Positions 17,770 to 26,971 are shown, numbered from the stretch's first letter. The stretch: 64,000 nucleotides of DNA from Lichenicoccus sp965213775 (GCA_965213775.1 CBDCAC010000004.1:1302001-1366000), one strand, 5' to 3'. Translations and numbers: made by a program. The notes: generated by a model not told the origin, from the letters alone.

Positions 17770-18624
17770 TCAGATCGAGTGTTCGTCAGCAATTCCGTTG
17801 CGAAGTAAGCCGAGTTTCTCGATCTCCACCTCGACGATGTCACCGGGCTTCATCCAGAGCGGCGGCTCGCGTTTGGCGCCGACGCCGCCAGGCGTGCCGC
17901 TGGCGATGACGTCGCCAGGCTCCAGGCGGGTGAAGGTGGAACAATATTCGATCACCTTGGCAACGTCGAAGATCATGTCCCGCAATCGAGTCTCCTGGAC
18001 GACTTTGCCGTTGAGCCTAGTCTGCAACAGCAACGGTCCGAGCTCTCCCAACTCGTCAGGCGTCACCATCCAGGGACCGAAGGCCCCAGTATCCGGGAAG
18101 TTCTTGCCAGGTGTGAACTGTGACGTGTGATGCTGGAAGTCGCGTACGCTTGCATCGTTGTAGCAGGCATAACCCGCGACATGCTTCAAGGCGTCGGCCG
18201 TCGAGACGTGGCGGCCTGCTGCGCCGATGATCACGGCAAGCTCCCCCTCGTAGTCCAGATCGACGGAGACGCGCGGGCGGATGATGTCGGCGAGGTGTCC
18301 CGTCTGGCTGTTGGCGTAGCGCGCGAAGATCGTCGGGTTCTCGACCTCCACTCGACCGGCTTCATGGCGGTGGCTGGCGTAGTTCAGACCGACGCAGAGG
18401 ATCTTGTCGGGATTGGGGATCACCGGCAGCCATTCGATGGCGGTAGTTGGATAGCGCGAGGCCTGCGCTCTATATGCGGAAACCTCGTGAAGCGCATCCG
18501 CGACGATCGCGGACTTTAGATCAGGCAGGCGATCACGAAGCACTGCGCCGATGTCCAGGGCATCCTCTCCCTCAATCAGGCCCCACGTCGTTGATCCGGC
18601 AATCCGGAAAGTCGCGAACTTCAT
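17770..18624 (-). CDS. Fumarylacetoacetate hydrolase-family protein
   Basis: A 284-residue protein with the FAH fold: an N-terminal domain followed by KILCVGLNYASHRHEAG and the metal site region SVDLDYEGELAVIIG, whose acidic residues bind Mg or Ca. GYACYNDASVRDFQ and DVIASGTPGGVG are family motifs. Relatives cleave carbon-carbon bonds of acylpyruvates or hydrate 2-oxopent-4-enoates, steps after ring cleavage. It is the last gene of a five-gene minus-strand operon that includes an extradiol-dioxygenase-like protein, so a role in breaking the ring-cleavage product is likely. Confidence 0.9.
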   Translation of the reverse strand: MKFATFRIAGSTTWGLIEGEDALDIGAVLRDRLPDLKSAIVADALHEVSAYRAQASRYPTTAIEWLPVIPNPDKILCVGLNYASHRHEAGRVEVENPTIFARYANSQTGHLADIIRPRVSVDLDYEGELAVIIGAAGRHVSTADALKHVAGYACYNDASVRDFQHHTSQFTPGKNFPDTGAFGPWMVTPDELGELGPLLLQTRLNGKVVQETRLRDMIFDVAKVIEYCSTFTRLEPGDVIASGTPGGVGAKREPPLWMKPGDIVEVEIEKLGLLRNGIADEHSI

Positions 18625-18680
18625 GACAGATTCCTTCTTCGGGTTTGACTAGGGCTGCGGGTCTGAGAACTTTCCACGCT

Positions 18681-19514
18681 CTACACGCGCAGGATCCCAC
18701 GTCCCCATGAATTGACGGTATGTTCCTCGTGCGGCCAGTCTTTCGCCGGACGATCGTAAATGATCTCCAGCTCCGCACTGATCTCGATCCAATTCTCGTC
18801 AGGATCTTTGACGAAGATAAAGATGTTGTTGCCTGGACCGTGGCGACCTGGTCCCCAGAAGATCGGGATTCGCTTGGCTCCCATCCGGTCGCACCAGTCC
18901 TTGATCATGGACCAGTCACCGGCTTCGTAGCTGTGATGGTCGATCCCCTGCTGCGATTGAAGGAAACAAGCAAGCGTGTGGTGCTCGTGGTTCGATCGCA
19001 TCCAGCACACCAGGACCTTCCCTTCGGCGTCACGAACGTAGTCGCTGGTGACGAAGCCGAGCTTCTCCACGTAAAAACGTTCGATCGCGACCGGGTCTTT
19101 TGTCGCCAGCGTCAAGTGCTGGATCGGCCCACGCAGGCCGCTGCCGGGCTGCACCTGATCGCTCAGGCCGAAAGCAATGAGATTTCCATCCGGATCACGC
19201 ACGGCGAACGCCGTGGGTCCGAACAGCGGGCTCGGGGAAAGCAGGATATCGACACCGTTCCGCTCTGCCTGAACACGGATTGTGGTAAGTCCATCGCTGT
19301 CCCGGCAAGCAAAGGCTGCAAAACCCAACGTCCGGTTCGTGCCCTGCGTGATCAAGAGACGGCGCAGCGGCCCTTCGCACAGCCAGTCGCCGGTATTGAT
19401 CGGCCGTGCCTGCATGTCCATCGCGTCGGCATAGAAGGCGGCCAACCGCGCGGGCTCGCTGCTCTGAAGCTGGAGGTGATGCAGGTAACTGCCTGCGCGG
19501 ACCGCTGCGGACAT
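18681..19514 (-). CDS. VOC-superfamily extradiol dioxygenase-like protein
   Basis: A 277-residue, two-module vicinal-oxygen-chelate protein. The start is at 19514 with AAGGGG upstream; an earlier in-frame ATG would add 12 residues. The C-terminal module retains the three ligands of type I extradiol enzymes: His in GPIQHLTLATKDP, His in QGIDHHSYEAGDW and Glu in DENWIEISAE. That suggests Fe(II)- or Mn(II)-dependent ring cleavage of a catechol-like substrate. The next gene of the operon encodes a FAH hydrolase, consistent with meta-cleavage. Other VOC reactions cannot be excluded. Confidence 0.8.
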   Translation of the reverse strand: MSAAVRAGSYLHHLQLQSSEPARLAAFYADAMDMQARPINTGDWLCEGPLRRLLITQGTNRTLGFAAFACRDSDGLTTIRVQAERNGVDILLSPSPLFGPTAFAVRDPDGNLIAFGLSDQVQPGSGLRGPIQHLTLATKDPVAIERFYVEKLGFVTSDYVRDAEGKVLVCWMRSNHEHHTLACFLQSQQGIDHHSYEAGDWSMIKDWCDRMGAKRIPIFWGPGRHGPGNNIFIFVKDPDENWIEISAELEIIYDRPAKDWPHEEHTVNSWGRGILRV

Positions 19515-19552
19515 CTGATGCCCCTTCTTGCAATCTGGTGTTCGAGGCACGC

Positions 19553-19969
19553 CTAGACGGCGGCTCGATAGGCAGGCACGTTCCAGTAGAACGGCCTAAA
19601 CTCGACGATGCGGTCGTCGCTGGTCCGCACCACCTGCGCCATGGGCAGGTCGAGTGCCTCACCCGTCACGCGGGAGCGGGTGATCAGACGGCAGGTGATG
19701 ACCACCGTGTCGCCCTCGACGAAGAAGCGCTGATCCCTCACCTCGAGCTGATCGAAGGCGGCACTCATCTGGCGTGCCCAATCCTCGTAACCCTTGTGCC
19801 CGTGGAAGTCGCCGCCCCAGGGCAGGTCGGGCGACTGATGCAGCACCACGTCCGGGGCCAACGTTGCGGCCATCGCCGCGAAATCGGCGCCGGCCGCCGC
19901 ACCGCCTGCGTTCATGTAGTCCGCCTCGGCATCATAGAAGCGGCCAATTATTTCGATGGGATCACTCAT
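19553..19969 (-). CDS. SnoaL/NTF2-like protein
   Basis: A 138-residue NTF2-fold protein: MSDPIEIIGRFYDAEADYMN, then LAPDVVLHQSPDLPWGGDFH and a C-terminal strand RIVEFRPFYWNVPAYRAAV. It strongly resembles the protein at 23453 in layout (FYAAEEAYM and PFHWDTAAI), suggesting a duplicated pair within the island. Such proteins act as cyclases, isomerases, dehydratases or binding subunits. Its start overlaps the ABM gene's stop by 4 bases, so translation is coupled. Substrate unknown. Confidence 0.75.
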   Translation of the reverse strand: MSDPIEIIGRFYDAEADYMNAGGAAAGADFAAMAATLAPDVVLHQSPDLPWGGDFHGHKGYEDWARQMSAAFDQLEVRDQRFFVEGDTVVITCRLITRSRVTGEALDLPMAQVVRTSDDRIVEFRPFYWNVPAYRAAV

Positions 19970-20307
19970 CGGGCGGCTCCTTCCGAGTGGTCGGCGCGCA
20001 GGGTCTCGAACACCTCCATTTTCCGGGGAGCGCGCAACAGATCGGGTAGCTTCGCCTCGTAATCTGCTCGATACGGCCGTTTCATCTGCACGGCGAAGAA
20101 GTCGTCGCGGTCACGCCAAGTCTCGTAGAGCATGAACAGGGCGGGATCGTTTGCCGACCGGTGCAGGAGCGTGTTCACGAAGGTGGGCTCGTGGCGCATC
20201 TCGTCGTTCACCGCGTTGACCAGAGCGAGATACTCCTCCTCGCGTCCCAGCTTAATGGGCACGGTGGCGAGCAGGACGAACTGGTCCGTCCCGGTAGGGC
20301 CACTCAC
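19966..20307 (-). CDS. Antibiotic-biosynthesis-monooxygenase (ABM) family protein
   Basis: A 113-residue alpha/beta-barrel protein with the ABM pattern FVLLATVPIKLGREEEYLAL near the start, FVNTLLHRSANDPALFMLYE in the middle, and a C-terminal WRDRDDFFAVQMKRPY. Family members include quinol monooxygenases that need no added cofactor. It lies in an overlapping operon between two SnoaL-like genes. It could hydroxylate a phenol or quinol before ring cleavage; this is inference from company. Confidence 0.8.
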   Translation of the reverse strand: MSGPTGTDQFVLLATVPIKLGREEEYLALVNAVNDEMRHEPTFVNTLLHRSANDPALFMLYETWRDRDDFFAVQMKRPYRADYEAKLPDLLRAPRKMEVFETLRADHSEGAAR

Positions 20308-20768
20308 AGCACCACCTCGCCGCCATCGGGGTTAGCACGGAACAGGGCCTGGCCGCCGGCACGGAAGGTGGCGGCGGTGCCGAAGGTGTCCTCCATGAAC
20401 TGCATGTAGGTCACGCGCCCGTCGCTGACCCGCGCCAGGATCGCAAACGGCGAGGTCACCGCCTTGCCGAGGGTGATTGAGCGGTAGGTGAAGCGACCGA
20501 ACAAGGCCACCTTGTCTGCGCCTTCGATCACCTCCTCGACGTGGAAGCCCTCGTTTGTCCAATAGCGGCCGACGTTTGTGTAAGTGCCGACGACGGCTTC
20601 GGCGCCGCCCTGGGTGGTGCCCGCCCAGGGCATCAGCTTCTTGAGGTCGGGATTGTCGTAGCTGAGCGAGACGTAGGTGGCATCCGGCGCCACCAGCTCC
20701 TTCACCGTGTCGAGGTCAGTGGGGTTATCGAGGATGGCGCGGACCACCTCGGCGGGAGATTTCGGCAT
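20304..20768 (-). CDS. SnoaL/NTF2-like protein, first gene of the minus operon
   Basis: A 154-residue NTF2-fold protein: PAEVVRAILDNPTDLDTVKE, VAPDATYVSLSYDNPDL, and a strand-rich C-terminus with ILARVSDGRVTYMQFMEDTF. It heads a tightly packed operon running to 17770, with its last four bases overlapping the next start. The 97 bases between it and the divergent alcohol dehydrogenase gene carry both promoters, including ACCGGT and CATATATG palindromic words. Its role may be cyclase, dehydratase or substrate binding. Confidence 0.75.
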   Translation of the reverse strand: MPKSPAEVVRAILDNPTDLDTVKELVAPDATYVSLSYDNPDLKKLMPWAGTTQGGAEAVVGTYTNVGRYWTNEGFHVEEVIEGADKVALFGRFTYRSITLGKAVTSPFAILARVSDGRVTYMQFMEDTFGTAATFRAGGQALFRANPDGGEVVL

Positions 20769-20865
20769 TGCTGATTACTCCTGGCTAGACTTCTGGACCG
20801 GTCATACCATATATGTGAGCTAGCCCGCTAAACAAGTCGGCGGCCGAGCCACCCGAGGAGTTGCC

Positions 20866-21987
20866 ATGCAGGTTCGTGCCGCCGTCGTCTCCGAGCCGTC
20901 CGGCGCATTCGAGATCGCCGAGCTGAGCCTCGCCGATCCGCGTCCGTGCGAGGTGCTGGTGCGCATGGTCGCCACCGGGATCTGCCAGACCGATCTGCAT
21001 GTGCGTGACCAGCACCATCCCGTGCCGCTGCCCGCGGTGTTGGGCCATGAGGGTGCAGGTGTGGTCGAGCGCGTGGGCCTGGGCGTCCGCGGCCTCGTGC
21101 CCGGCGATCGGGTCGTGCTGTCGTATCCGTCCTGCGGGACCTGCCCAGCCTGCCGCACCGGCCACAACCCCTATTGCGAGCACAGCTACGCACTATGCTT
21201 CGGCGGCGCGCGGCTGGACGGCAGCACGGCGTTGGCGCGCCCGGACGGAACGCCGGTGCACAGCCACTTCTTCGCCCAGTCCTCCTTCGCCACCCACGCG
21301 CTCGCGGATGCCAGCAACGTGGTCAAGGTTGGTAACGAGGTGCCGCTGGAGCGGCTCGGTCCGCTCGGCTGTGGCTTCCAGACCGGCGCCGGCGCGGTGC
21401 TCAACGCGCCGGACTTCCGCCCCGGGGCCAGCCTCGCCGTGTTCGGCGCCGGGGCGGTCGGGCTTGCGGCGGTCATGGCGGGCTTGATCGCCGGCGCCCG
21501 CTGCATCGTCGCGGTAGACGTCAATCCCGCTCGCCTGGCGTTGGCCAAGGAACTTGGAGCGACTGATAGCATCCTTGCCGGCGGGAGTGAGCTGGCGGAT
21601 CAGCTCGGCACGCTGGCACCGGGCGGGTTCACCCACGTGATCGACACCACAGCTCGGCCGGAGATGCTGGCGCTCGCGCTTCGCGCGCTCGCGCCGCTCG
21701 GCACGGCCACGCTGATCGGCGGGGCGCCAGCGGGTGCCGAGGCATCCCTCGATATGACCACGCTGCTGAACGGCCGCACCGTGCGCGGCGTGATCCAGGG
21801 TGATGCGGTACCCCAGGTCTTCATCCCGGAGCTGATCCGGCATCACTGCGCCGGCCGCTTCCCGTTCGACCGGCTAATCCGCTTCTACGACTTCACCGAA
21901 ATCAACCAGGCGGTCGAGGACGTCCGCACGGGCACCACGATCAAGGCCGTGCTGCTTATCGGCCAACCTCAAGGAGACAAGCCATGA
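20866..21987 (+). CDS. Zinc-dependent alcohol dehydrogenase, aryl-alcohol type
   Basis: A 373-residue medium-chain dehydrogenase. Catalytic zinc motifs TGICQTDLHV and LGHEGAGVVERVG, the structural-zinc cluster CGTCPACRTGHNPYCE and the Rossmann motif FGAGAVGLAAVM are present. The segment SHFFAQSSFATHA is typical of the NAD(P)-dependent aryl or class III-like subgroup. It would oxidise a primary alcohol to the aldehyde, which the overlapping aldehyde dehydrogenase gene (ATGA junction at 21984) would finish to the acid. A paralogue with the same motifs lies at 54238. Confidence 0.9.
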   Translation: MQVRAAVVSEPSGAFEIAELSLADPRPCEVLVRMVATGICQTDLHVRDQHHPVPLPAVLGHEGAGVVERVGLGVRGLVPGDRVVLSYPSCGTCPACRTGHNPYCEHSYALCFGGARLDGSTALARPDGTPVHSHFFAQSSFATHALADASNVVKVGNEVPLERLGPLGCGFQTGAGAVLNAPDFRPGASLAVFGAGAVGLAAVMAGLIAGARCIVAVDVNPARLALAKELGATDSILAGGSELADQLGTLAPGGFTHVIDTTARPEMLALALRALAPLGTATLIGGAPAGAEASLDMTTLLNGRTVRGVIQGDAVPQVFIPELIRHHCAGRFPFDRLIRFYDFTEINQAVEDVRTGTTIKAVLLIGQPQGDKP

Positions 21988-23456
21988 TCGAGAACAGGGA
22001 TCTGCCGCAGGCGCGGCACTGGATCGATGGGGAATGGATCGAGGGCGGCGAGCCTGCCGAGAGCGTCGATCCCGCAACAGGCGCCGTAATCGGCCGCTAC
22101 GCACTGGCGGGGGCGGTTGAGGCGGAGCGCGCGGTCGCCGCGGCCAAAGCCGCCTTCGAACGCGGCGGCTGGAAGGACGATCACCGGCTGCGCGCACGCG
22201 TGCTGAACCGCATGGCCGAGCGGTTCGAGGCGCGCACGGAGGACCTCGTGCGGCTGCTCGGCCGCGAGAACGGCAAGATCGCCGCTCACGCTCGGCTGGA
22301 AGTCGGTATCGCGCCCGACACTTTACGCTTCAACGCAGCACTCGCGCTCACTCAGGCCGGCCGCGCCGCCGAGCGCGCGCCGGGCCAGCTTTCCGTGGTG
22401 CTGCGTCAGCCGGCCGGGGTGGCAGGGATCATCGCGCCATGGAACTCGCCCGTGGCGCTGGTCGTCCGCTCGCTGGCACCGGCACTCGCCGCGGGCTGCA
22501 CCGTGGCGGTAATGCTGCCTGCCCAGACCGCCCAGGTGAACACGTTGATCGCCGAGATCATCGCTGAGGCGGACGAACTGCCACGTGGCGTGGTCGACCT
22601 GTTCACCGGCGGCAAGGATGCGGGCAACGCCCTGGTCGTCTCGCCCGACGTGCCGGTGATCAGCTTCACCGGCAGCACCGCGACGGGTCGTGCGATCTCC
22701 ACCAACGCAGCACCCCGGGTGAAGCGGCTCGGGCTGGAGCTCGGCGGCAAGACGCCGATGATCGTGTTCGACGATGCCGACCTCGACGCCGTCGTACCGG
22801 TGCTGGTCGCGGCCCTGACGGTGTTCGCCGGCCAGTTCTGCATGACGGGCAGCCGCCTACTAGCCCAGCGCGGGATCGCCGACCGGCTGCGCGACGCGCT
22901 GGCCGCACGTCTGCGGGCGGTGCGTGTCGGTCCCGCTTCCGATCCGGGATCGGAGATGGGGCCGCTCATCGACCAGGCGAACGTGCGGCGGGTGGACCAC
23001 GTCGTCGAGGAGGCGATCGCCGCCGGCGCGAGCCCCGTGGTGCGCGGCGGCTTGGCGACGGACGGCGCGCTGGCGCAGGGCGCCTTCTATCGGCCGACGC
23101 TGCTGGAGGTCGCGGACCCTGCGCTGTCAATCGTGCAGCAGGAGGTTTTCGGCCCCGTGCTGACCATGCAGCGCTTCGACACCGAGGCGGAGGCGATCAT
23201 GCTCGCCAACGGGACGGAGTACGGCCTCGCCGCCAGCGTGTGGTCGCGCGACATCGACCGGCCGTTGCGCGTTGCGCGGGCACTGGACGTGGGCACGGTC
23301 TGGATCAACGGCTGGGCGGCGCTGTCCGACCAATTCGAGGAAGGCGGATTCAAGCAGAGCGGCCAGGGCCGGATGCGGGGTCTGGCCGTGCTGGATGACT
23401 TCGTGGAGTACAAGCACATCGCATTCGTCCCGTCCGACGCCGGGAGCGCCGCATGA
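21984..23456 (+). CDS. NAD(P)-dependent aldehyde dehydrogenase
   Basis: A 490-residue ALDH with the general-base Glu in RLGLELGGKTPMIVF and the catalytic Cys in FAGQFCMTGSRLL. GVAGIIAPWNSPVALVVRS and ISFTGSTATGRAI are conserved. The C-terminal oligomerisation region GRMRGLAVLDDFVEYKHIAF is normal. It oxidises an aldehyde to the carboxylate with NAD(P). It overlaps the alcohol dehydrogenase upstream and a SnoaL gene downstream, both by 4 bases, so the three genes are one coupled unit. Confidence 0.92.
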   Translation: MIENRDLPQARHWIDGEWIEGGEPAESVDPATGAVIGRYALAGAVEAERAVAAAKAAFERGGWKDDHRLRARVLNRMAERFEARTEDLVRLLGRENGKIAAHARLEVGIAPDTLRFNAALALTQAGRAAERAPGQLSVVLRQPAGVAGIIAPWNSPVALVVRSLAPALAAGCTVAVMLPAQTAQVNTLIAEIIAEADELPRGVVDLFTGGKDAGNALVVSPDVPVISFTGSTATGRAISTNAAPRVKRLGLELGGKTPMIVFDDADLDAVVPVLVAALTVFAGQFCMTGSRLLAQRGIADRLRDALAARLRAVRVGPASDPGSEMGPLIDQANVRRVDHVVEEAIAAGASPVVRGGLATDGALAQGAFYRPTLLEVADPALSIVQQEVFGPVLTMQRFDTEAEAIMLANGTEYGLAASVWSRDIDRPLRVARALDVGTVWINGWAALSDQFEEGGFKQSGQGRMRGLAVLDDFVEYKHIAFVPSDAGSAA

Positions 23457-23875
23457 CCCCCGCCCAGGCGGCGCTGGAGCGCTTCTACGCGGCGGAGGAG
23501 GCCTACATGGCCGCCGAGCTGCCCGAGTTTGCGTCCATTGCCGCGACGCTGCACCCGGACTGTCTGATCCGTCAGCCGGCGGCACTGCCTTACGGCGGCG
23601 AGTGGCGCGGCCACGCCGGCTTCGAGGCCTGGATGCGGAGCTTCCGCATCACCTGGTCTGCCTTGTCGGTGCGCGATCCGCGCGTCTTCCTGACGGAGGA
23701 CGAGGCCGTCATCTTCAGCCGCTCGCACGTCCACGCTACCGCGCGCGCCACTGGCCGGCGCGCGGACTGGCCGCTGCTCCAGCAGATCGAGGTGCGCGAC
23801 GGGCTGATCCTGACGCTGCAGCCGTTCCACTGGGACACCGCAGCGATACTGTCCGCGCTGGCCGGATCAGGCTGA
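23453..23875 (+). CDS. SnoaL/NTF2-like protein, third copy in the island
   Basis: A 140-residue NTF2-fold protein, LERFYAAEEAYMAAELPEFA, LHPDCLIRQPAALPYGGEW and VRDGLILTLQPFHWDTAAI. It resembles the product of 19553-19969 along its length, including the paired aromatic WR/HWD end, and is less like the product of 20304-20768. Its start overlaps the aldehyde dehydrogenase stop by 4 bases. Having three SnoaL-like genes in two facing operons suggests related roles on successive or similar substrates. Confidence 0.75.
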   Translation: MTPAQAALERFYAAEEAYMAAELPEFASIAATLHPDCLIRQPAALPYGGEWRGHAGFEAWMRSFRITWSALSVRDPRVFLTEDEAVIFSRSHVHATARATGRRADWPLLQQIEVRDGLILTLQPFHWDTAAILSALAGSG

Positions 23876-24043
23876 GGTCGGCCGCTGACGTCGCCAGGCT
23901 GTTCCACACCTACCGAGCGGCCATCAGCCGGATCGCCAGGTTACGACCTAACTGACGCGTCGTGATTGACGACCTTGATATTCATCACGCGAGGAACGCG
24001 GACCCGCTCCACCAACCAATGGCTTCGCCGTGTGCCGGATCGC

Positions 24044-24640
24044 CTAGCGGTCCCAGGCGGCCATCAACGTTTCCACGCCGGCCTCCAATGACGCGAGCGG
24101 CACGCCATCGCGGGCCTGGGTCGACAGGCCGACCAGAAAGGTTTCGAACACGGCCGCCAGGGCAGCCGCGTCGGTGTCATCACGCAGCTCTCCGCTTGCG
24201 AGCCCCCGCTCCACGCAGGCGCGCAGACCAGCCCGGTTACGCTGTCGCTCTTCCTTCAACAACGCCTGCAGGTGCCTGTTTTCCGGCGAGCAGGTGGTCG
24301 TGGAGAGAACGATCAGGCAGCCGAACGGGTGGGCTGTGTCGGTCTGCATGCGGGCGGACCGCAGCAGCGTGTCTGCAATCGCGTCACGTGGCGGCAACGC
24401 ATCATCGAAAAGCGTCGCGGTCACTCGGCCGTGCGTCCGCAGATACTGGTCCAGCACCTCTCGGAACAACGCCTCCTTGGACCCGAAGGCCGCGTAGAAG
24501 CTTGCGGCCGAGATGCCTCCCATGGCGGTCTTGAGCTGCGCCAGCGAAGTAGCCTCGTAACCCTGCTCCCAGAACAACGCCATGGCCTGCCGCACGGCCT
24601 CGTCGAGGTCGAACTCACGTGGACGGCCCGTCCTTGGCAT
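24044..24640 (-). CDS. TetR/AcrR-family repressor
   Basis: A 198-residue TetR regulator starting at MPRTGRPREFDLDEAVRQA; an in-frame ATG 57 bases earlier (24697) is possible but adds a non-conserved tail. The helix-turn-helix is GYEATSLAQLKTAMGGISAA followed by FYAAFGSKEALF. The C-terminal domain has the AcrR-type ligand pocket pattern with FETFLVGLSTQARDGV. It diverges from the MFS gene at 24770, so it likely represses that exporter and itself. The shared promoter gap has a short GTCCGGGAC symmetric word. Confidence 0.85.
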   Translation of the reverse strand: MPRTGRPREFDLDEAVRQAMALFWEQGYEATSLAQLKTAMGGISAASFYAAFGSKEALFREVLDQYLRTHGRVTATLFDDALPPRDAIADTLLRSARMQTDTAHPFGCLIVLSTTTCSPENRHLQALLKEERQRNRAGLRACVERGLASGELRDDTDAAALAAVFETFLVGLSTQARDGVPLASLEAGVETLMAAWDR

Positions 24641-24769
24641 GCCGGCATCCTCACTTTTGGCGTCTTTTGAATTGGTCGGTCCTGAAGTCATTGACAAGTG
24701 CTTAGTCCGGGACGACCGTTATGGATCATAAATTCCAGAACTAAGGACGACCCCCTGACGACCCAGCCG

Positions 24770-25963
24770 ATGCGGGTTGCGGCCGAGCAAGCAACTGGCC
24801 GCCTTCCGGTTGCCGGGCTGCTGGCGCTCGCGATGACCGGCTTCGTCGCGATCATGACGGAAACACTGCCGGCGGGGCTGCTGCCCATGATCGCCAACGG
24901 TCTGGGGGTCACGGATGCAGCCGCGGGACAGCTCGTCACGGTCTATGCCGCCGGATCCTTGGTGGCGGCGATCCCGCTGGTGACGGCGACACTCAGGTGG
25001 CGCCGCAGGCCGGTGCTGCTGTTGTCCGTGGCCGGGCTGCTGCTGTTCAACACCATCACCGCGCTCTCCGCCGACTACCTTCTCACCTTGACTGCCCGGT
25101 TCTTTGCCGGTGTCTCCTCCGGCCTCGCCTGGGGCCTCGTTGGCGGGTATGCGCGGCGCCTGGTGGCCCGGCCGCTGCAAGGCCGGGCGCTGGCGCTCGC
25201 CATGATCGGCACGCCCATCGCGTTGTCGCTTGGTCTGCCCCTCGGCACTCTTGGCGGGCACCTCCTGGGATGGCGCATCACGTTCCTGACCATGTCGGTG
25301 CTGACGCTCGTGCTGATCGGCTGGATACTCTGGCGGGTTCCTGATTTCGCGGGACAGGCTGGCGGGCGCCGCATGTCGGCCCGCACCGTCCTGCTTATGC
25401 CTGGCATGGGCCGCGTGCTGTTCGTCGTGTTCGCCTGGATGACGGCGCACAACTTGCTCTACACGTTCATCGCACCCTTCGCAGCGCGTGCTGGACTTTC
25501 GGACCGCGTCGGCGTCGTCCTGCTGCTGTTCGGGGCCAGCGCCATGGTAGGCATCTGGATCACAGCTCGGCTGGTCGATCGCTTGCTGCGCGCCAGCGTG
25601 TTGGCCTGCCTAAGCGTCTTCGTGCTGGTCGCAGCGGTGCTGATCGCGGCCGGACGGCTGCCCGCGGTGGTCCTGCCTTCCGTCGCGCTATGGGGATTGA
25701 CGTTCGGTGGCGCGGCAACGCTGTTGAATACTGCCGCGGCTGACGCGGCTGACGGGGGCGTGGACATCGCCCTCGCTCTCGTCACGACAGTCTGGAACCT
25801 GGCGATCGCAGCGGGCGGCATCATCGGCGGTGTCATCTTGGCACGTGCGGACGCCGGTGCACTGCCTTGGGCCGTGTTGGCGAGCACGTTGCTCGCCTCG
25901 GTGGCCGCATGGCGCGCCCGCGCGAGCGGCTTTCCGCCAGGTCCGCGCCGGTCAGCCGCCTGA
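24770..25963 (+). CDS. MFS drug/sugar efflux transporter
   Basis: A 12-helix major-facilitator protein. The ATG at 24770 is chosen; the open frame extends to a GTG at 24698, but the extra residues look non-native. Helix 1 is AGLLALAMTGFVAIMTETLP; the loop-2 motif is weak (ATLRWRRRPVLLLSVAG), and GLAWGLVGGYARRLVARPLQ follows, as in the arabinose-efflux/DHA1 group. The divergent TetR gene implies inducible export of a toxic small molecule. The substrate is unknown, though it may protect against compounds handled by the adjacent catabolic island. Confidence 0.85.
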   Translation: MRVAAEQATGRLPVAGLLALAMTGFVAIMTETLPAGLLPMIANGLGVTDAAAGQLVTVYAAGSLVAAIPLVTATLRWRRRPVLLLSVAGLLLFNTITALSADYLLTLTARFFAGVSSGLAWGLVGGYARRLVARPLQGRALALAMIGTPIALSLGLPLGTLGGHLLGWRITFLTMSVLTLVLIGWILWRVPDFAGQAGGRRMSARTVLLMPGMGRVLFVVFAWMTAHNLLYTFIAPFAARAGLSDRVGVVLLLFGASAMVGIWITARLVDRLLRASVLACLSVFVLVAAVLIAAGRLPAVVLPSVALWGLTFGGAATLLNTAAADAADGGVDIALALVTTVWNLAIAAGGIIGGVILARADAGALPWAVLASTLLASVAAWRARASGFPPGPRRSAA

Positions 25964-26067
25964 ACGATCCAGTCGCGGCACGGGACGACGACGAGAGGCC
26001 ACAAGCCGGCTTCGCATCCTTGCTGGTCAAGGGTGATCCATCATCAGCAATCATCAAGGAGCGCGTG

Positions 26068-26782
26068 ATGACTGATTTCGTAAGACAGAAGGTGCTGGTG
26101 GTGGGCGGTAGCCGGGGGGATCGGCGCCGCGATCGTCCGAAGCTTCGCACGTGGTAGCGCTACGGTGGTCTTCACCTACGCAGGATCGACCGACGCTGCG
26201 ACGGCGCTGGCGGAGCAGACGGACGCCACAGCAATCCGTTCCGACGCTGCGGACCGCGATGCATTGCTCACGACGGTGCGCCAAGCTGCCCCGTTCGACA
26301 TTTTCGTCTACAATGCCGGGCTGTTGGTTGCTGGCGATCTATTGACGATCAAGCCGGACGCCGTGGACCGACTGATCGATGTCAACGTGCGCGGCGCCTA
26401 TCACGCCAGCGTCGAGGTGGCTCGGCACTTGCCCGACGGTGGACGGATCCTCCTCATCGGCTCGGTCAATGGCGACCGCGCCCCGTTCGAGGGGATGGCG
26501 GCTTATACGATGAGTAAGTCCGCCCTTCAGGGAATGGCCCGCGGCCTCGCGCGGGATTTTGGTGCGCGAGGCATCACGGTCAACGTCGTACAGCCAGGTC
26601 CGACCGACACCGACATGAACCCTGCCAATGGCCCGCAGGCCGAACTGATGCACAGCGTCATGGCGATCAAGCGCCACGGCACCGCCGATGAGGTTGCGAG
26701 CCTAGTCCTCAACCTTGCCGGCCCGCAGGCGCGCGGTATCACTGGCGCGATGCACACCATCGACGGCGGCTTCGGAGCCTGA
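26068..26782 (+). pseudogene. SDR gene broken by one base in a G6 run
   Basis: The frame from the ATG at 26068 reads MTDFVRQKVLVVGGSRG and then fails at a run of six G at 26114-26119. If one G is removed the sequence continues GIGAAIVRSFARGSATVVFT and joins a 205-codon frame with NAG (FVYNAGLLVAG), YTMSKSALQG for YxxxK and a C-terminal GAMHTIDGGFGA, a complete 237-residue SDR. The rest of the gene is intact, so this is either a recent mutation, a phase-variable tract or a sequencing error. The region ahead (25964-26067) is an ordinary promoter gap with AAGGAGCG before the ATG. Confidence 0.8.
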
Positions 26783-26971
26783 GTTATGGCCCTGGACTAA
26801 CACCTCTATCACTTGGGGCCATTCGGGTCAGGCAAGGGCTGTGATGCGGGTGTGCATGCCGAGCCTGATTCAAGGAACGGCCGCATTACAAGTCGACTTC
26901 AGTTGTCAGTTCCCCATCGGACTTCATCGGCGAGTGAAAGCCCACTTCAGCGGGCGCTCGCGCAATCGTGG

